A stretch of DNA of 64,000 nucleotides from a virus, in the IMG/VR virus record IMGVR_UViG_3300032323_002772, positions 1 to 64,000 of that record; one strand, given 5' to 3'. Under the pieces are notes generated by a model, which saw only the letters and a program-made list of their open reading frames with translations, ran no database searches and was not told the origin of the DNA. Made by a program: the position numbers and the translations under genes. Below, piece by piece: positions 41,477 through 50,691 of this stretch. Position 1 is the stretch's first letter; every line of letters begins with the position of its first letter.

Positions 41477-41759
41477 ACAAATTAATAACGAAACTGATTA
41501 TAGAAACTATTTAGTCGAAATGGAACAACAACAAGAAGATACATTCCAACCTGATTCAATAGTAACATCCATTATAGGTCAATTTATTGATCGTTCTAAA
41601 AAAGGTAAAGCAAAATATGGTGTTGATTTAGATCGTACTGATTTAGAATTAATAGAATGGATAGAACATGCTAAACAAGAGCATATGGATGCTATCTTAT
41701 ATTTAGAAAAAATTAAACAAGACTTAATAATAAGTGGCAGCCAAGAAAAAGTTATCTGA
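41469..41759 (+). CDS. MazG-like / phage conserved hypothetical protein
   Basis: 96 residues. GQFIDRSKKGKAKYGVDLDR followed by LIEWIEHAKQEHMDAILYLE is a common phage small protein pattern; the EWIEHAKQEHMDA helix recalls the metal-binding E-x-x-E---E/D of MazG pyrophosphohydrolases in reduced form. It may hydrolyse nucleotides or be a degenerate relative. Overlaps both neighbours. Confidence 0.6.
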   Translation: MGRQINNETDYRNYLVEMEQQQEDTFQPDSIVTSIIGQFIDRSKKGKAKYGVDLDRTDLELIEWIEHAKQEHMDAILYLEKIKQDLIISGSQEKVI

Positions 41760-42681
41760 GATAGAGCTTAAAATAAAAAACTACCAGAAACCTGAGATTA
41801 ATCATGCATTCCAAAGAAGCGTGTCTTATTCTCAGTTTTCTATGTGGGCGTCATGTCCTCATAAGTGGTATCTTACTTACGTAGAGAACAAACAACCATA
41901 CCAGGCTAGCATACACACTGTATTCGGAACAGCATTTCACGAAACGATACAAGACTACATTACAGTAATGTATAATGAGAGTGGAGCTGCAGCTGATAGA
42001 ATGGATTTAATTAACTTATTCCAGTCTAAATTTGCAGAGGTATATGCTAAAGAATATAAAGCAGCAGGTGCACACTTCACCAATGCTGAGGAAATGGGTG
42101 AATTCTTCGATGATGCAGTAGCGATATTAACATTTATTAAGAAAAACCGTAATAAACTATTTACTATACGTAAAATGCGCTTACTTGGTATAGAGATACC
42201 CCTATTACTAAATGTAGCTAACAACGTTTATTTAAAAGGTTTCATTGACTTCGTACTATACGATGAAGAATTAGATAAAATCTACATATATGACATCAAA
42301 ACATCAACACGAGGATGGAGCGATAAAGAAAAGAAAGACGATAGTAAAATTGCTCAAATCTTACTATACAAGGAGTACTTTTCAAAACAATTTGGGACGG
42401 ATGTTGAAAAAATCGAAGTCGAATACTTCATCGTTAAACGAAAAATCTGGGAACAATCCGAATATGCTATCCCTAGAACCCAATCCTTCAAACCAGCAAG
42501 TGGGAAAAATAAGCGTAAACAAGCAGTAGATAACTTTCAATCATTTATTAAAGATTGCTTTGATGAAGGTGGAAAACCTCAATTAAAGTCGTACCTTAAA
42601 AATGTAGGTGAAAGCAGCTGCAAATGGTGCCCTTATAAAGACTCACCAGAACTTTGCGATAAAGTTGCGTCCTCCGTATAG
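41734..42681 (+). CDS. PD-(D/E)XK nuclease (RecB / Cas4-like)
   Basis: 315 residues with a GTG start at 41734 inside the previous gene. SYSQFSMWASCPHKWYLTYV, FGTAFHETIQDY, GFIDFVLYDE and YIYDIKTS give the ordered PD-(D/E)XK nuclease core; ICD-type Cys (CKWCPY and a late Cys) near the C-terminus suggest an Fe-S cluster of the Cas4 / AddB kind. It may process DNA ends in recombination-dependent replication or packaging. No helicase domain is attached. Confidence 0.85.
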   Translation: MAAKKKLSEIELKIKNYQKPEINHAFQRSVSYSQFSMWASCPHKWYLTYVENKQPYQASIHTVFGTAFHETIQDYITVMYNESGAAADRMDLINLFQSKFAEVYAKEYKAAGAHFTNAEEMGEFFDDAVAILTFIKKNRNKLFTIRKMRLLGIEIPLLLNVANNVYLKGFIDFVLYDEELDKIYIYDIKTSTRGWSDKEKKDDSKIAQILLYKEYFSKQFGTDVEKIEVEYFIVKRKIWEQSEYAIPRTQSFKPASGKNKRKQAVDNFQSFIKDCFDEGGKPQLKSYLKNVGESSCKWCPYKDSPELCDKVASSV

Positions 42682-42694
42682 TCGTATATATTTA
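42665..42694 (+). promoter_or_regulatory. Bacteroidota-type promoter candidate before RHH gene
   Basis: TTG at 42665-42667 and TATATTTA at 42687-42694, 19 bases apart, 16 bases before the start at 42711. It would begin the glycan gene block. Confidence 0.5.
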
Positions 42695-42710
42695 TATCAA
42701 ATATAATATT

Positions 42711-42905
42711 ATGGGAAACAAAATGCAATTAACAAGCGTGAAAGTTCCTGAAGATTTATTTGAGCAATTCAAAATTGCATGTGTAAAATACAAATTCAGC
42801 GTACAAAAATTAACAGAACGCTCAATGTACTTATACCTAACAAATGAAGATTTCAGAAAAACAATTCACAATCAACTAGACACACAATTTACAGGAAGTA
42901 TTTAA
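42711..42905 (+). CDS. Ribbon-helix-helix-like regulator
   Basis: 64 residues. MQLTSVKVPEDLFEQFKIAC followed by KFSVQKLTERSMYLYLTN is the beta-strand, helix, turn, helix pattern of Arc/CopG-type DNA-binding proteins. Such proteins bind operators as dimers, often their own promoter. It stands at the head of the glycosyltransferase block after a promoter-like element, so it may control that block. Confidence 0.7.
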   Translation: MGNKMQLTSVKVPEDLFEQFKIACVKYKFSVQKLTERSMYLYLTNEDFRKTIHNQLDTQFTGSI

Positions 42906-42913
42906 ATTAGTTT

Positions 42914-44374
42914 ATGAAAGAAGGTTATATTCCGCAAGAAAAACGTAAGAAAATCTTATTGTTATGTGACGACATCCGAATGACAAGTGGTATTTCCACT
43001 ATGGCTCGTGAAATCGTTATTGGTACTGCTCATCACTACAACTGGATAAATGTAGGTGGAGCAATTACCCACCCTGATAAAGGTAAACGCTTTGATCTCA
43101 GTGAAGATACTAACAACAATGCTGGTATTACTGATTCAAGTGTATTTCTATATCCAACAGATGGATATGGATCACCAGAATTAATTAGACAGCTAATCCA
43201 GGTTGAAAAACCAGACGCATTGATGATGTTTACAGATCCAAGATATTGGATTTGGTTATTTCAAATTGAACATGAGATTAGAAAGCAAATGCCAATTATT
43301 TATTTAAATATTTGGGATGATCTACCTTATCCAATGTACAATAAGTCGTTCTATGAATCATGTGATGCTCTGTTAGCTATTAGTAAGCAAACTGAAAATC
43401 TTAATCATTGTGTATTAGGACCTGAGTTGGCAGCTGAAAAAGTAATTAAATATGTTCCACACGGGATTAATGAAAATTTCTTCTTCCCTATTAAACCAGA
43501 ACATCCTGAGTATTTAGCTTTACAAGAATATAAGAAAGCACTTTATGGTAGTGAGCAATATGATTTTAATTTACTTTACAATGCTAGAAACATTCGCCGT
43601 AAATCAGTTCCTGATTTGATGCTAGCTTGGAAAATATTCATTGATCAGTTGCCATTGGAAGAAGCTAAAAAGTGTGTATTTACACTCCATACCCAACCAA
43701 TGGATGAGAATGGAACAGATCTACCAGCAGTAAAAGATATGTTATTTGGAAGACTACCTCAATACAATATTGCATTCTCAACAGGTAAAAATCCATCCAA
43801 CATAATGAACCTACTTTACAATACAGCTGATGCAGTAGCTCTTATCAGCTCAAATGAAGGATGGGGATTATCATTAACAGAAGGAATGATATGTGGTAAA
43901 CCAATCATCGCTACTGTAACAGGTGGTATGCAAGACCAAATGCGTTTTGAAGACGAAAATGGTGAGTGGATTAAATTCACTGAAGAATTCGGTTCAAACC
44001 ATAGAGGCAAATATAAGAAACATGGTAGTTGGGCTTTCCCAGTATTCCCTTCAAACCGTAGTTTAGTTGGATCAATTCCAACACCTTATATCTTTGATGA
44101 TAGAGCTGAACCACATGATATAGCTGAGCAAATAATGAAGGTATATAGATTGAAAATGGATCAACCGGATTTATATAATACAGTTTGTCAACAAGCTCAC
44201 GAGTGGGTTCATTCAGATGAATCAATGATGACAGCTGCTAATATGTGTAAAAACGCAATTGAAGGCATTGATGAAACATTTAAAAAGTGGCAACCTAGAT
44301 ATGCATTTGAATTGATGAAAGTAGAACCACTTGAACAACCTAAACATTTTGTAAAACACGTTATCGCACAATAA
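42914..44374 (+). CDS. Family 4 glycosyltransferase
   Basis: 486 residues. The N-terminal half contains LLCDDIRMTSGISTMAREI (acceptor-side loop) and the C-terminal half has the NDP-sugar site SSNEGWGLSLTEGMICGKP with the EX7E pair, then PIIATVTGG. It has the two Rossmann domains of GT-B enzymes. It follows the regulator and begins the cluster. Donor and acceptor are unknown. Confidence 0.88.
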   Translation: MKEGYIPQEKRKKILLLCDDIRMTSGISTMAREIVIGTAHHYNWINVGGAITHPDKGKRFDLSEDTNNNAGITDSSVFLYPTDGYGSPELIRQLIQVEKPDALMMFTDPRYWIWLFQIEHEIRKQMPIIYLNIWDDLPYPMYNKSFYESCDALLAISKQTENLNHCVLGPELAAEKVIKYVPHGINENFFFPIKPEHPEYLALQEYKKALYGSEQYDFNLLYNARNIRRKSVPDLMLAWKIFIDQLPLEEAKKCVFTLHTQPMDENGTDLPAVKDMLFGRLPQYNIAFSTGKNPSNIMNLLYNTADAVALISSNEGWGLSLTEGMICGKPIIATVTGGMQDQMRFEDENGEWIKFTEEFGSNHRGKYKKHGSWAFPVFPSNRSLVGSIPTPYIFDDRAEPHDIAEQIMKVYRLKMDQPDLYNTVCQQAHEWVHSDESMMTAANMCKNAIEGIDETFKKWQPRYAFELMKVEPLEQPKHFVKHVIAQ

Positions 44375-44375
44375 T

Positions 44376-45668
44376 ATGAAACCACTAGTTTTTATAAGCT
44401 GCCCAATTGATACATTTTCTGGTTATGGCGCTAGATCAAGAGATATTGCTTTAGCAATTATCAAATCAGACAAATATAATGTTAAAATATTACCTCAACG
44501 TTGGGGAGCAACTCCATTTGGATTCCTACAACAAGACAATCCAGATCATAAATTAATAATGGACTGTATATGGCAACAACCACAACTTCCAAAACAACCA
44601 GATTGCTGGATTCAAATTACTGTACCTAATGAGTTTCAAGCTGTAGGTAAATTTAATATTGGTATTACTGCTGGTATTGAAACCACAGTATGTGCTCCTC
44701 AGTGGGTTGACGGTATTAATAGAATGGATTTAACATTAGTATCATCTGAACATGCTAAAAAGGTATTTCAAGGAAGTACATTTGAAGAAAAAAATAACCA
44801 AACCGGTCAAGTAATTAGAAAAATTACACTTGAAAAACCAATAGAAGTATTATTTGAAGGTGTAAATACAGACATTTATAAGAAATTAGATAATGTTGAA
44901 GGTGAAGTAGTAGAAGCATTAAATGATTTAGTTAAAGAAGATTTTAATTTCTTATTTGTAGGTCACTGGTTACAAGGTGAAATAGGACAAGATAGAAAAG
45001 ATGTCGGAATGATGATTAAGACATTTCTTGAAACATTCAAAAATAAAAAACAACGCCCTGGTCTTATCCTTAAAACATCAGCTGGTAACTATTCTATTAT
45101 GGATAGAGATTCTATCTTGGATAAGATTAGACAAATTGAAGAAGCAACTGAAGGCGATTTACCAAGTATCTACCTACTGCATGGTGAATTAAGCGATGAA
45201 GAAGTAAATATACTTTATAATCATCCTAAAGTAAAAGCACACGTATCATTTACTAAAGGTGAAGGATATGGTCGCCCACTTATTGAAGCATCTATCAGTC
45301 AAAAACCAGTAGTAGTTTCAAATTGGAGTGGACATTTAGATTTCCTTGATCCAGAAATGTCAACTTTACTTCCAGGACAATTAACACAGATACATTCCTC
45401 ATCAGTGGTACAAGACATGTTATTGCCTGAATCAAGTTGGTTTACTGTTGATTATAAAAAAGCAGCTGATACACTTGAAGATGTTTATAAGAATTATAAG
45501 AAATATACTGATGGAGCAAAGAGACAGTCGTACCGTTCACGTACTGAATTTAATTTAGATAAAATGTCTGAAGAGATAGTTAGCTTATTGGATTCAAAAA
45601 TCCCAAAACAAGTTGAATTTAAACTTCCTCAACTACAAAAGATTGAATTACCTAAAAAACCAGTATAA
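44376..45668 (+). CDS. Family 4 glycosyltransferase
   Basis: 430 residues. FISCPIDTFSGYGARSRDIA is an N-terminal acceptor loop; FTKGEGYGRPLIEASISQKP is the EX7E donor site followed by VVVSNWSGHLDFL. It is separated from the preceding GT by one base and shares its fold, but the sequences are divergent. Probably adds a different sugar to the same glycan. Confidence 0.88.
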   Translation: MKPLVFISCPIDTFSGYGARSRDIALAIIKSDKYNVKILPQRWGATPFGFLQQDNPDHKLIMDCIWQQPQLPKQPDCWIQITVPNEFQAVGKFNIGITAGIETTVCAPQWVDGINRMDLTLVSSEHAKKVFQGSTFEEKNNQTGQVIRKITLEKPIEVLFEGVNTDIYKKLDNVEGEVVEALNDLVKEDFNFLFVGHWLQGEIGQDRKDVGMMIKTFLETFKNKKQRPGLILKTSAGNYSIMDRDSILDKIRQIEEATEGDLPSIYLLHGELSDEEVNILYNHPKVKAHVSFTKGEGYGRPLIEASISQKPVVVSNWSGHLDFLDPEMSTLLPGQLTQIHSSSVVQDMLLPESSWFTVDYKKAADTLEDVYKNYKKYTDGAKRQSYRSRTEFNLDKMSEEIVSLLDSKIPKQVEFKLPQLQKIELPKKPV

Positions 45669-46063
45669 TGAAAGAACAACTAATAATATGTCCTAGATGT
45701 GGAGGTAATGCTTGTCACGAAGCATCAAACGAACAATTCACAGTATGGAGTTGCTTCGGATGTGGATTTACGGCAAACATTACCACCACAGATGACAATT
45801 TAGAAAATATTGAAGGTGTAATGCCTCAGCTTTACATTGATCTTAAATTTAAAGATGATAAAGGATATAACTGGTATCCATCTACAGTAATCTTAGAAGA
45901 CAAATCAATGGTATTTGCTGATGGTAAAACAACTGAAGATTGGAAGTGGGCAGGTGTGCAATCAAAAGATGATAAAGCAGATATGACTACTATTAAACAC
46001 TTTGAAGAAAAAGACTTTATGGAAGCTTTAGATTATATTGGCTTCTTCCAAAAACAAAAATAA
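45668..46063 (+). CDS. Zinc-ribbon protein in glycan cluster
   Basis: 131 residues; its ATG overlaps the preceding stop. CPRCGGNACHE and later CFGCGF form a zinc ribbon, followed by an uncharacterised domain rich in Asp/Lys and Trp (YNWYPSTVILEDKS and TTEDWKWAGV). Not recognised as a catalytic family. It may bind nucleic acid or stabilise an enzyme complex in this block. Confidence 0.7.
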   Translation: MKEQLIICPRCGGNACHEASNEQFTVWSCFGCGFTANITTTDDNLENIEGVMPQLYIDLKFKDDKGYNWYPSTVILEDKSMVFADGKTTEDWKWAGVQSKDDKADMTTIKHFEEKDFMEALDYIGFFQKQK

Positions 46064-46067
46064 TGTT

Positions 46068-46718
46068 ATGCTCAGAATCAGTTATGCTATCACTGCTTGT
46101 AATGAGCATGTTGAATTAGATAGACTATTAAGTCAATTATTATCATCTATTAGAGATGAAGATGAAATCATAGTACAGATGGATGCATCACCACATGATA
46201 AATACCATCTCCCTGAAGATAAAAAAAAGGTTCTAGGGTATATTATGAACCTACAGGAGCAAGGACGTATTCGTGTTACTCTTTGCCCATTAAATAATGA
46301 TTTCGCTGCATTTAAAAACAATCTTAAAAGTCTATGCACTAAAGAATTCATATTCCAGATTGATGCTGATGAATATCCTCATCCACATTTATTAGCTTCA
46401 TTGCCTGAAATATTAGAATATAATTACAATGTAGATGTATTTTTAACTCCTAGAATAAACACAGTTGAAGGCTTAACTGAACAACATATTCAACAATGGG
46501 GATGGAATGTTAATGATAAAGGATGGGTTAATTTTCCTGATTACCAATGGCGTGTTTGGAAAAATAGTAGCAAAATAAAATGGATAAATAAAGTACACGA
46601 GCGATTAGATGGGTTCAATGAATACTCTATGTTCCCACAATCAGAAGAATACTGTTTATTCCATCCTAAAGATATTAAAAGACAAGAAAAACAAAACCAA
46701 TTTTACAGTACATTATGA
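46068..46718 (+). CDS. Glycosyltransferase family 2
   Basis: 216 residues from ATG 46068; the longer frame from 46038 would use TTG inside the previous gene. ISYAITACNEHVELDRLL is the GT2 nucleotide loop, and FIFQIDADEYPHPHLL carries the DAD metal motif. VHERLDGFNEYSMFPQ and a later KQEKQNQFY tail follow. This is a typical GT-A enzyme, probably extending the same glycan. Confidence 0.85.
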   Translation: MLRISYAITACNEHVELDRLLSQLLSSIRDEDEIIVQMDASPHDKYHLPEDKKKVLGYIMNLQEQGRIRVTLCPLNNDFAAFKNNLKSLCTKEFIFQIDADEYPHPHLLASLPEILEYNYNVDVFLTPRINTVEGLTEQHIQQWGWNVNDKGWVNFPDYQWRVWKNSSKIKWINKVHERLDGFNEYSMFPQSEEYCLFHPKDIKRQEKQNQFYSTL

Positions 46719-47128
46719 GCGACAGAAAGTATCTCCCAACATTAAGTGAACTAATCGATAGATTAAGTATTACACAATTAAAAGAAGTGTTTATTGTAGA
46801 ACACAAAGCAGAATATGCTCAAGAAATAGCTGACATCGTACATGATATTCAGTTACATCTTAACGAGAGTAAAGAACCAATTACTGCTGATACAATCAGA
46901 GCAATTGTAGTATTATCTCAAATGAACTTACATATTTGGCATAACGAATCAAATGTAAGATCAGGTAAATCAGGTCCAAATGCATTAGCATTAACTCACG
47001 GATTGAATGGTATTCGCAATACTGCTAAAAACCAAATTCAAGAAGTAATGGGCGGACGTAAGGACTATAAAATTGACTGCTTAGCTGCTGATTTTAAAGA
47101 CTGGGAAATATCATGGAAAAACCAATAG
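46715..47128 (+). CDS. Hypothetical conserved helical protein
   Basis: 137 residues. All-helical with SELIDRLSITQLKEVFI, NLHIWHNESNVRSGKSGPN (a possible His-containing site) and LTHGLNGIRNTAKNQ. Proteins of this sort accompany surface sugar genes in large phages, but I do not recognise a function. Overlaps neighbours at both ends (4 and 16 bases). Confidence 0.65.
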   Translation: MSDRKYLPTLSELIDRLSITQLKEVFIVEHKAEYAQEIADIVHDIQLHLNESKEPITADTIRAIVVLSQMNLHIWHNESNVRSGKSGPNALALTHGLNGIRNTAKNQIQEVMGGRKDYKIDCLAADFKDWEISWKNQ

Positions 47129-47484
47129 TTTGTGAAGGTTGCAAAGTACCTAAAGGCTGGGGTGAGGAACTGATCATTGAAAATAATGAAATGTACTGTG
47201 GCAAACTGCTTATATTCAAAGCAGGATGTAAATTCAGTATGCATTACCATATGATTAAAGATGAAACATGGTACGTTGATAAAGGAGAATTCATCTATAG
47301 ATGGATTGATACTGAAACAGCAGAAGTACATGAACAATATCTAAAAGTAGGAGACATTGTAAGACAAAGACCAGGTCAACCTCATCAGTTGGAAGCCAAA
47401 ACAGAAGGTACTATCTTCGAAGTATCAACAACACATTCAGATTCCGATTCATACCGCGTATGGAAAGGAGATAGCCAAAAATAA
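47113..47484 (+). CDS. Cupin-domain protein, sugar isomerase-like
   Basis: 123 residues. KFSMHYHMIKDETWYVDKGE holds the first cupin motif (HYH...E), and RPGQPHQLEAKTEGTIFEVS the second (PHQ). This is the phosphomannose isomerase C-terminal / RmlC-like cupin type. It would act on a sugar or sugar nucleotide. A very small single-domain enzyme; the exact reaction is unclear. Confidence 0.8.
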   Translation: MEKPIVCEGCKVPKGWGEELIIENNEMYCGKLLIFKAGCKFSMHYHMIKDETWYVDKGEFIYRWIDTETAEVHEQYLKVGDIVRQRPGQPHQLEAKTEGTIFEVSTTHSDSDSYRVWKGDSQK

Positions 47485-47488
47485 TAAT

Positions 47489-48406
47489 ATGAAGAAAATA
47501 ACAGTACAAGACATTGAAGAAGTGGTTGGATTTGAAGTTAGCGATAATGTAAAAGCATTAGTTAACGAATTTGACTTAACATACAGTGAATTAACCCAAC
47601 CAGAACGTGATAGTGTTATCTTAGATATTATCAATACTTTAAACGATGATATTGAATATGTAGGTAAACATAGATTAGAAAAATGGGAAAACGGATGGTA
47701 TGAGAATTTAGAATTACTAAAACAAAATAAAGACGCTAGTAGTTTAGTTCCTAAATACTTTAACAAATATAAAGTTGCTCGTTGGAAAGGTGATTTAGTT
47801 AAATGTGAAACTGAATACTTCGATTATAAACTACATATTATTTTAGTTGATGCCATCTTACATAGATTCGTAGACACCGATTATTCTAATTTATATGAAT
47901 TTGGTTGCGGGCCTGCTTATCACCTATTACGCTTTGGAAAATTCAATCCTGAAGCTAACCTAATTGGATTAGATTGGGCTACAGCATCTCAAAATATTAT
48001 TAAAGAAATTAATGATTTAGGAATAAACAATAAAATAACAGGTTATAACTTTGATTATTTTAAACCAGACTATAACATTGATATTGCCCCTAACTCAGCT
48101 ATATTTACTTGTGCTTCATTAGAGCAGATTGGAGAAAACTATAAAGAGTTCGTAGATTATATCTTAGCTAAGCAGCCTGATTTATGTATTCACTTTGAAC
48201 CTGAAGCTAAAATATTAGACGAAAATAGTCTAGTAGATAAACTTTCAATCTTATACTTTAATAAAAGAAAATATTTAAAAGGATATTTATCTTATTTAGA
48301 AAGCCTACAAGCAGAAGGTAAAATTGAAATACACACTCAAAGACTATGGGGTGGATCTTACTTCATTGAAGGGTACCCAGCAATTATTTGGAAAATTAAA
48401 AAATAA
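47489..48406 (+). CDS. SAM-dependent methyltransferase-like protein
   Basis: 305 residues. Residues ~125-165 contain LYEFGCGPAYHLLRFGKFNP, then LIGLDWATAS, which is the Rossmann SAM loop (E-GCG) with an acidic residue at the end of strand two. The N-terminus is a helical cap. It may methylate a sugar, as is usual in surface glycan clusters, or a modified lipid or protein. Confidence 0.8.
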   Translation: MKKITVQDIEEVVGFEVSDNVKALVNEFDLTYSELTQPERDSVILDIINTLNDDIEYVGKHRLEKWENGWYENLELLKQNKDASSLVPKYFNKYKVARWKGDLVKCETEYFDYKLHIILVDAILHRFVDTDYSNLYEFGCGPAYHLLRFGKFNPEANLIGLDWATASQNIIKEINDLGINNKITGYNFDYFKPDYNIDIAPNSAIFTCASLEQIGENYKEFVDYILAKQPDLCIHFEPEAKILDENSLVDKLSILYFNKRKYLKGYLSYLESLQAEGKIEIHTQRLWGGSYFIEGYPAIIWKIKK

Positions 48407-48409
48407 CAT

Positions 48410-49297
48410 ATGAGTAATTTAATTGAAAACAGAAAAAAAGTATATGCAAATTTTCCACAAGAAGGAAAAAATGTAGCTTCTACAGACATCGTTTTATTTT
48501 ATGATATTAATGATGCTGATTATAGTGCTTTAACGGAAGCAACACAAAATTTTATTTGCAAATCATTATCATTAGTACATGAAAAAGAATTTACATGGAC
48601 TGATAATTTCTTAGAAGATAATGATGCTTTAATTCAAGCATTACCTAATAAAACTCCAAACGGTGTTTTAAATCCTAAAAATGAAACCTCTGCTGAATTT
48701 GAAGAAATTGTAAAAGCAGTAAATAATATTTTTAATAGTACAGGAGTTTACCCTCACATTAAAAAATTAGCTATCCCTAATATCAGATATAAAAGTACAC
48801 TAGAGTCAGAAGGAGCTAAAAGCCGACCTTATTACACTAGTAAGATTCATTCTGATGCTTGGGTTGGACATAAAGGTGATTCTATATTTTTGATTGGTAT
48901 TTTAGGTGATATATCTAATAATACAGTTGAATTTAACGAACCTATTAATCCACATGATAACTACCTCCATAAAGCAGATAGCTTTGATGAAGGGAATACT
49001 CGTTACGAATCACTTAAATATCTAGGACAACTAGATAAACAAATACTTGGTGTAATGGATCACGCATGTGCTCATAGAACATTAGTTAAAGAAAATGCAG
49101 GACCAAGAGTATCACTTGATATTGCTGTATTAGTTGATAGTGAGTTTTCTCATGCTAATGATGAAGGATTTGATGAAAATGCTTATGCTTATTATGAATC
49201 TAATACTGTAAAAGCAATTGGCTCATCTAATAAAATTTCAGTTGAACAATCAATATTCAATTCAACATCAACTAAAATTCAAATTCAATCAGTGTAA
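48410..49297 (+). CDS. Possible 2-oxoglutarate/Fe(II) oxygenase-like protein
   Basis: 295 residues. KIHSDAWVGHKGDS has an H-x-D pair and MDHACAHRTLVKENAGPRVSLDI provides a distal His and an Arg at the spacing of double-stranded beta-helix dioxygenases. The overall sequence is divergent and the family is not certain. If right, it would hydroxylate a sugar or peptide group in the glycan pathway. Confidence 0.5.
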   Translation: MSNLIENRKKVYANFPQEGKNVASTDIVLFYDINDADYSALTEATQNFICKSLSLVHEKEFTWTDNFLEDNDALIQALPNKTPNGVLNPKNETSAEFEEIVKAVNNIFNSTGVYPHIKKLAIPNIRYKSTLESEGAKSRPYYTSKIHSDAWVGHKGDSIFLIGILGDISNNTVEFNEPINPHDNYLHKADSFDEGNTRYESLKYLGQLDKQILGVMDHACAHRTLVKENAGPRVSLDIAVLVDSEFSHANDEGFDENAYAYYESNTVKAIGSSNKISVEQSIFNSTSTKIQIQSV

Positions 49298-50172
49298 TGC
49301 TTAAATTTTACTCTAATTTTGATCCAATATTTCATTTCCTGAAAGACAAATACCAGGATAAGCCCTTTACTATATGGCATGAGTCATTTCCTAATAATGT
49401 TAAACAATTAGAAGAAAACCCATATAACTTTTTAATTATAGCTGAACCAAATGAATTCTTCGGGTTACATAATATTGCTATAGCTAATTATAATTTATTT
49501 ACTGCTATATTAACGTGGAGTGATTTTATACTTAAAAATTGCCCTAATGGTGTTAGATTTACTTTTAATGGTAGAGTATTAGATGATGAATTTCTAAAAT
49601 CAATAGAAAATAAACCCAAACAATTTGAAGTATCATTCTTATCAGGAGATAAAAATATTATAGAAGGTCATAACCTTAGACAACGAGTATATTCTTTAGG
49701 AGATCAAGTATCAATACCTAAAAAATGGTTTCATACCTTAGAGGATTACGATCAAGAAAATGGAGTTAGACCTGGTTATAGCAATTATAGTAAAGATTTA
49801 TCTCACATACCTGAGGGAGTAGATATAGTAGGATACGGCAAGCGTGTATTATATGATTCTATGTTTAATGTAATAATAGAAAATGTTAAACATACTAACT
49901 GGTATAATAAAATAGGAGATAGCTTCCTAACTAAATGTATTCCTATCTATTGGGGTTGTCCTAATATAAGTGAATTTGGATATGATGAAAGAGGCATTAT
50001 TAGGTTTAATAATGAGCTTGAATTAATTCAGATTTTAAATTCTTTAACACCCGAATTATATAACCATATGAAACCTTATATTGATTATAATTATGAGGTA
50101 GCTAAATTAGATATGGTTGAAAATAAAGCAACACAATTTTTTGATTCATTTATACAAGCAAACAATTTATGA
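49297..50172 (+). CDS. GT10-like fucosyltransferase
   Basis: 291 residues, sharing one base with the previous stop. The C-terminal half contains MFNVIIENVKHTNWYNKIGD, then SFLTKCIPIYWGCPNISEFG. This is the alpha-1,3-fucosyltransferase signature (F-I-EN---- Y-TEK--------PVY-G-P). The N-terminal domain is shorter than in bacterial FucT. A 6-deoxyhexose donor such as GDP-fucose or GDP-colitose fits the GDP-sugar enzymes downstream. Confidence 0.75.
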   Translation: MLKFYSNFDPIFHFLKDKYQDKPFTIWHESFPNNVKQLEENPYNFLIIAEPNEFFGLHNIAIANYNLFTAILTWSDFILKNCPNGVRFTFNGRVLDDEFLKSIENKPKQFEVSFLSGDKNIIEGHNLRQRVYSLGDQVSIPKKWFHTLEDYDQENGVRPGYSNYSKDLSHIPEGVDIVGYGKRVLYDSMFNVIIENVKHTNWYNKIGDSFLTKCIPIYWGCPNISEFGYDERGIIRFNNELELIQILNSLTPELYNHMKPYIDYNYEVAKLDMVENKATQFFDSFIQANNL

Positions 50173-50645
50173 TATTTCCAGAAGTTATAGTACGCCAAGC
50201 AGATTCATTTGAAGATTATAGAGGTGAATTGTATACTGTGTTTGATCAAGATGATTGGGATGTAGTTTTCAATCACGATAAAGCATCTGTTTCAAGACAA
50301 CACGTATTGAGAGGATTACACGGAGATAAAAAATCAACTAAATTAATTAGCTGTTTACACGGTGAAGTATATTTGGTTGTAGTTGATTGTCGCCCTGAAT
50401 CACCCAATTATTTAAAATGGGATTCAATTGTATTAACAGATAAAAATAAAAAGTCAGTATTAGTACCACCTATGTTCGCGAATGGGCATTTAGTATTAAG
50501 TCCCAATGCTGTATTCTTCTACAAATGGTCATACCCAGGAAATTATCCTGACGTAGATGAACAATTTACTGTGAAGTGGAATGATGAACGAATAGGAATA
50601 AATTGGCCTATAAACAATCCAATTTTATCTAAACGTGATAGATAA
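50169..50645 (+). CDS. dTDP-4-dehydrorhamnose 3,5-epimerase-like protein (RmlC family)
   Basis: 158 residues. FEDYRGELYTVFDQ, VSRQHVLRGLHGD (catalytic His in the RGLH motif), YLVVVDCRPESPNYLKWDS and VPPMFANGHLVLSP form the RmlC cupin order. It epimerises a 4-keto sugar at C3 and/or C5. It would provide a stereochemical step in the deoxysugar pathway here. Shorter than canonical RmlC (~185), with a trimmed C-terminus. Confidence 0.85.
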   Translation: MIFPEVIVRQADSFEDYRGELYTVFDQDDWDVVFNHDKASVSRQHVLRGLHGDKKSTKLISCLHGEVYLVVVDCRPESPNYLKWDSIVLTDKNKKSVLVPPMFANGHLVLSPNAVFFYKWSYPGNYPDVDEQFTVKWNDERIGINWPINNPILSKRDR

Positions 50646-50691
50646 TTTGGAGAGGTGAAAAAAATTAATTAAATTTATAAAAATAAAACAA

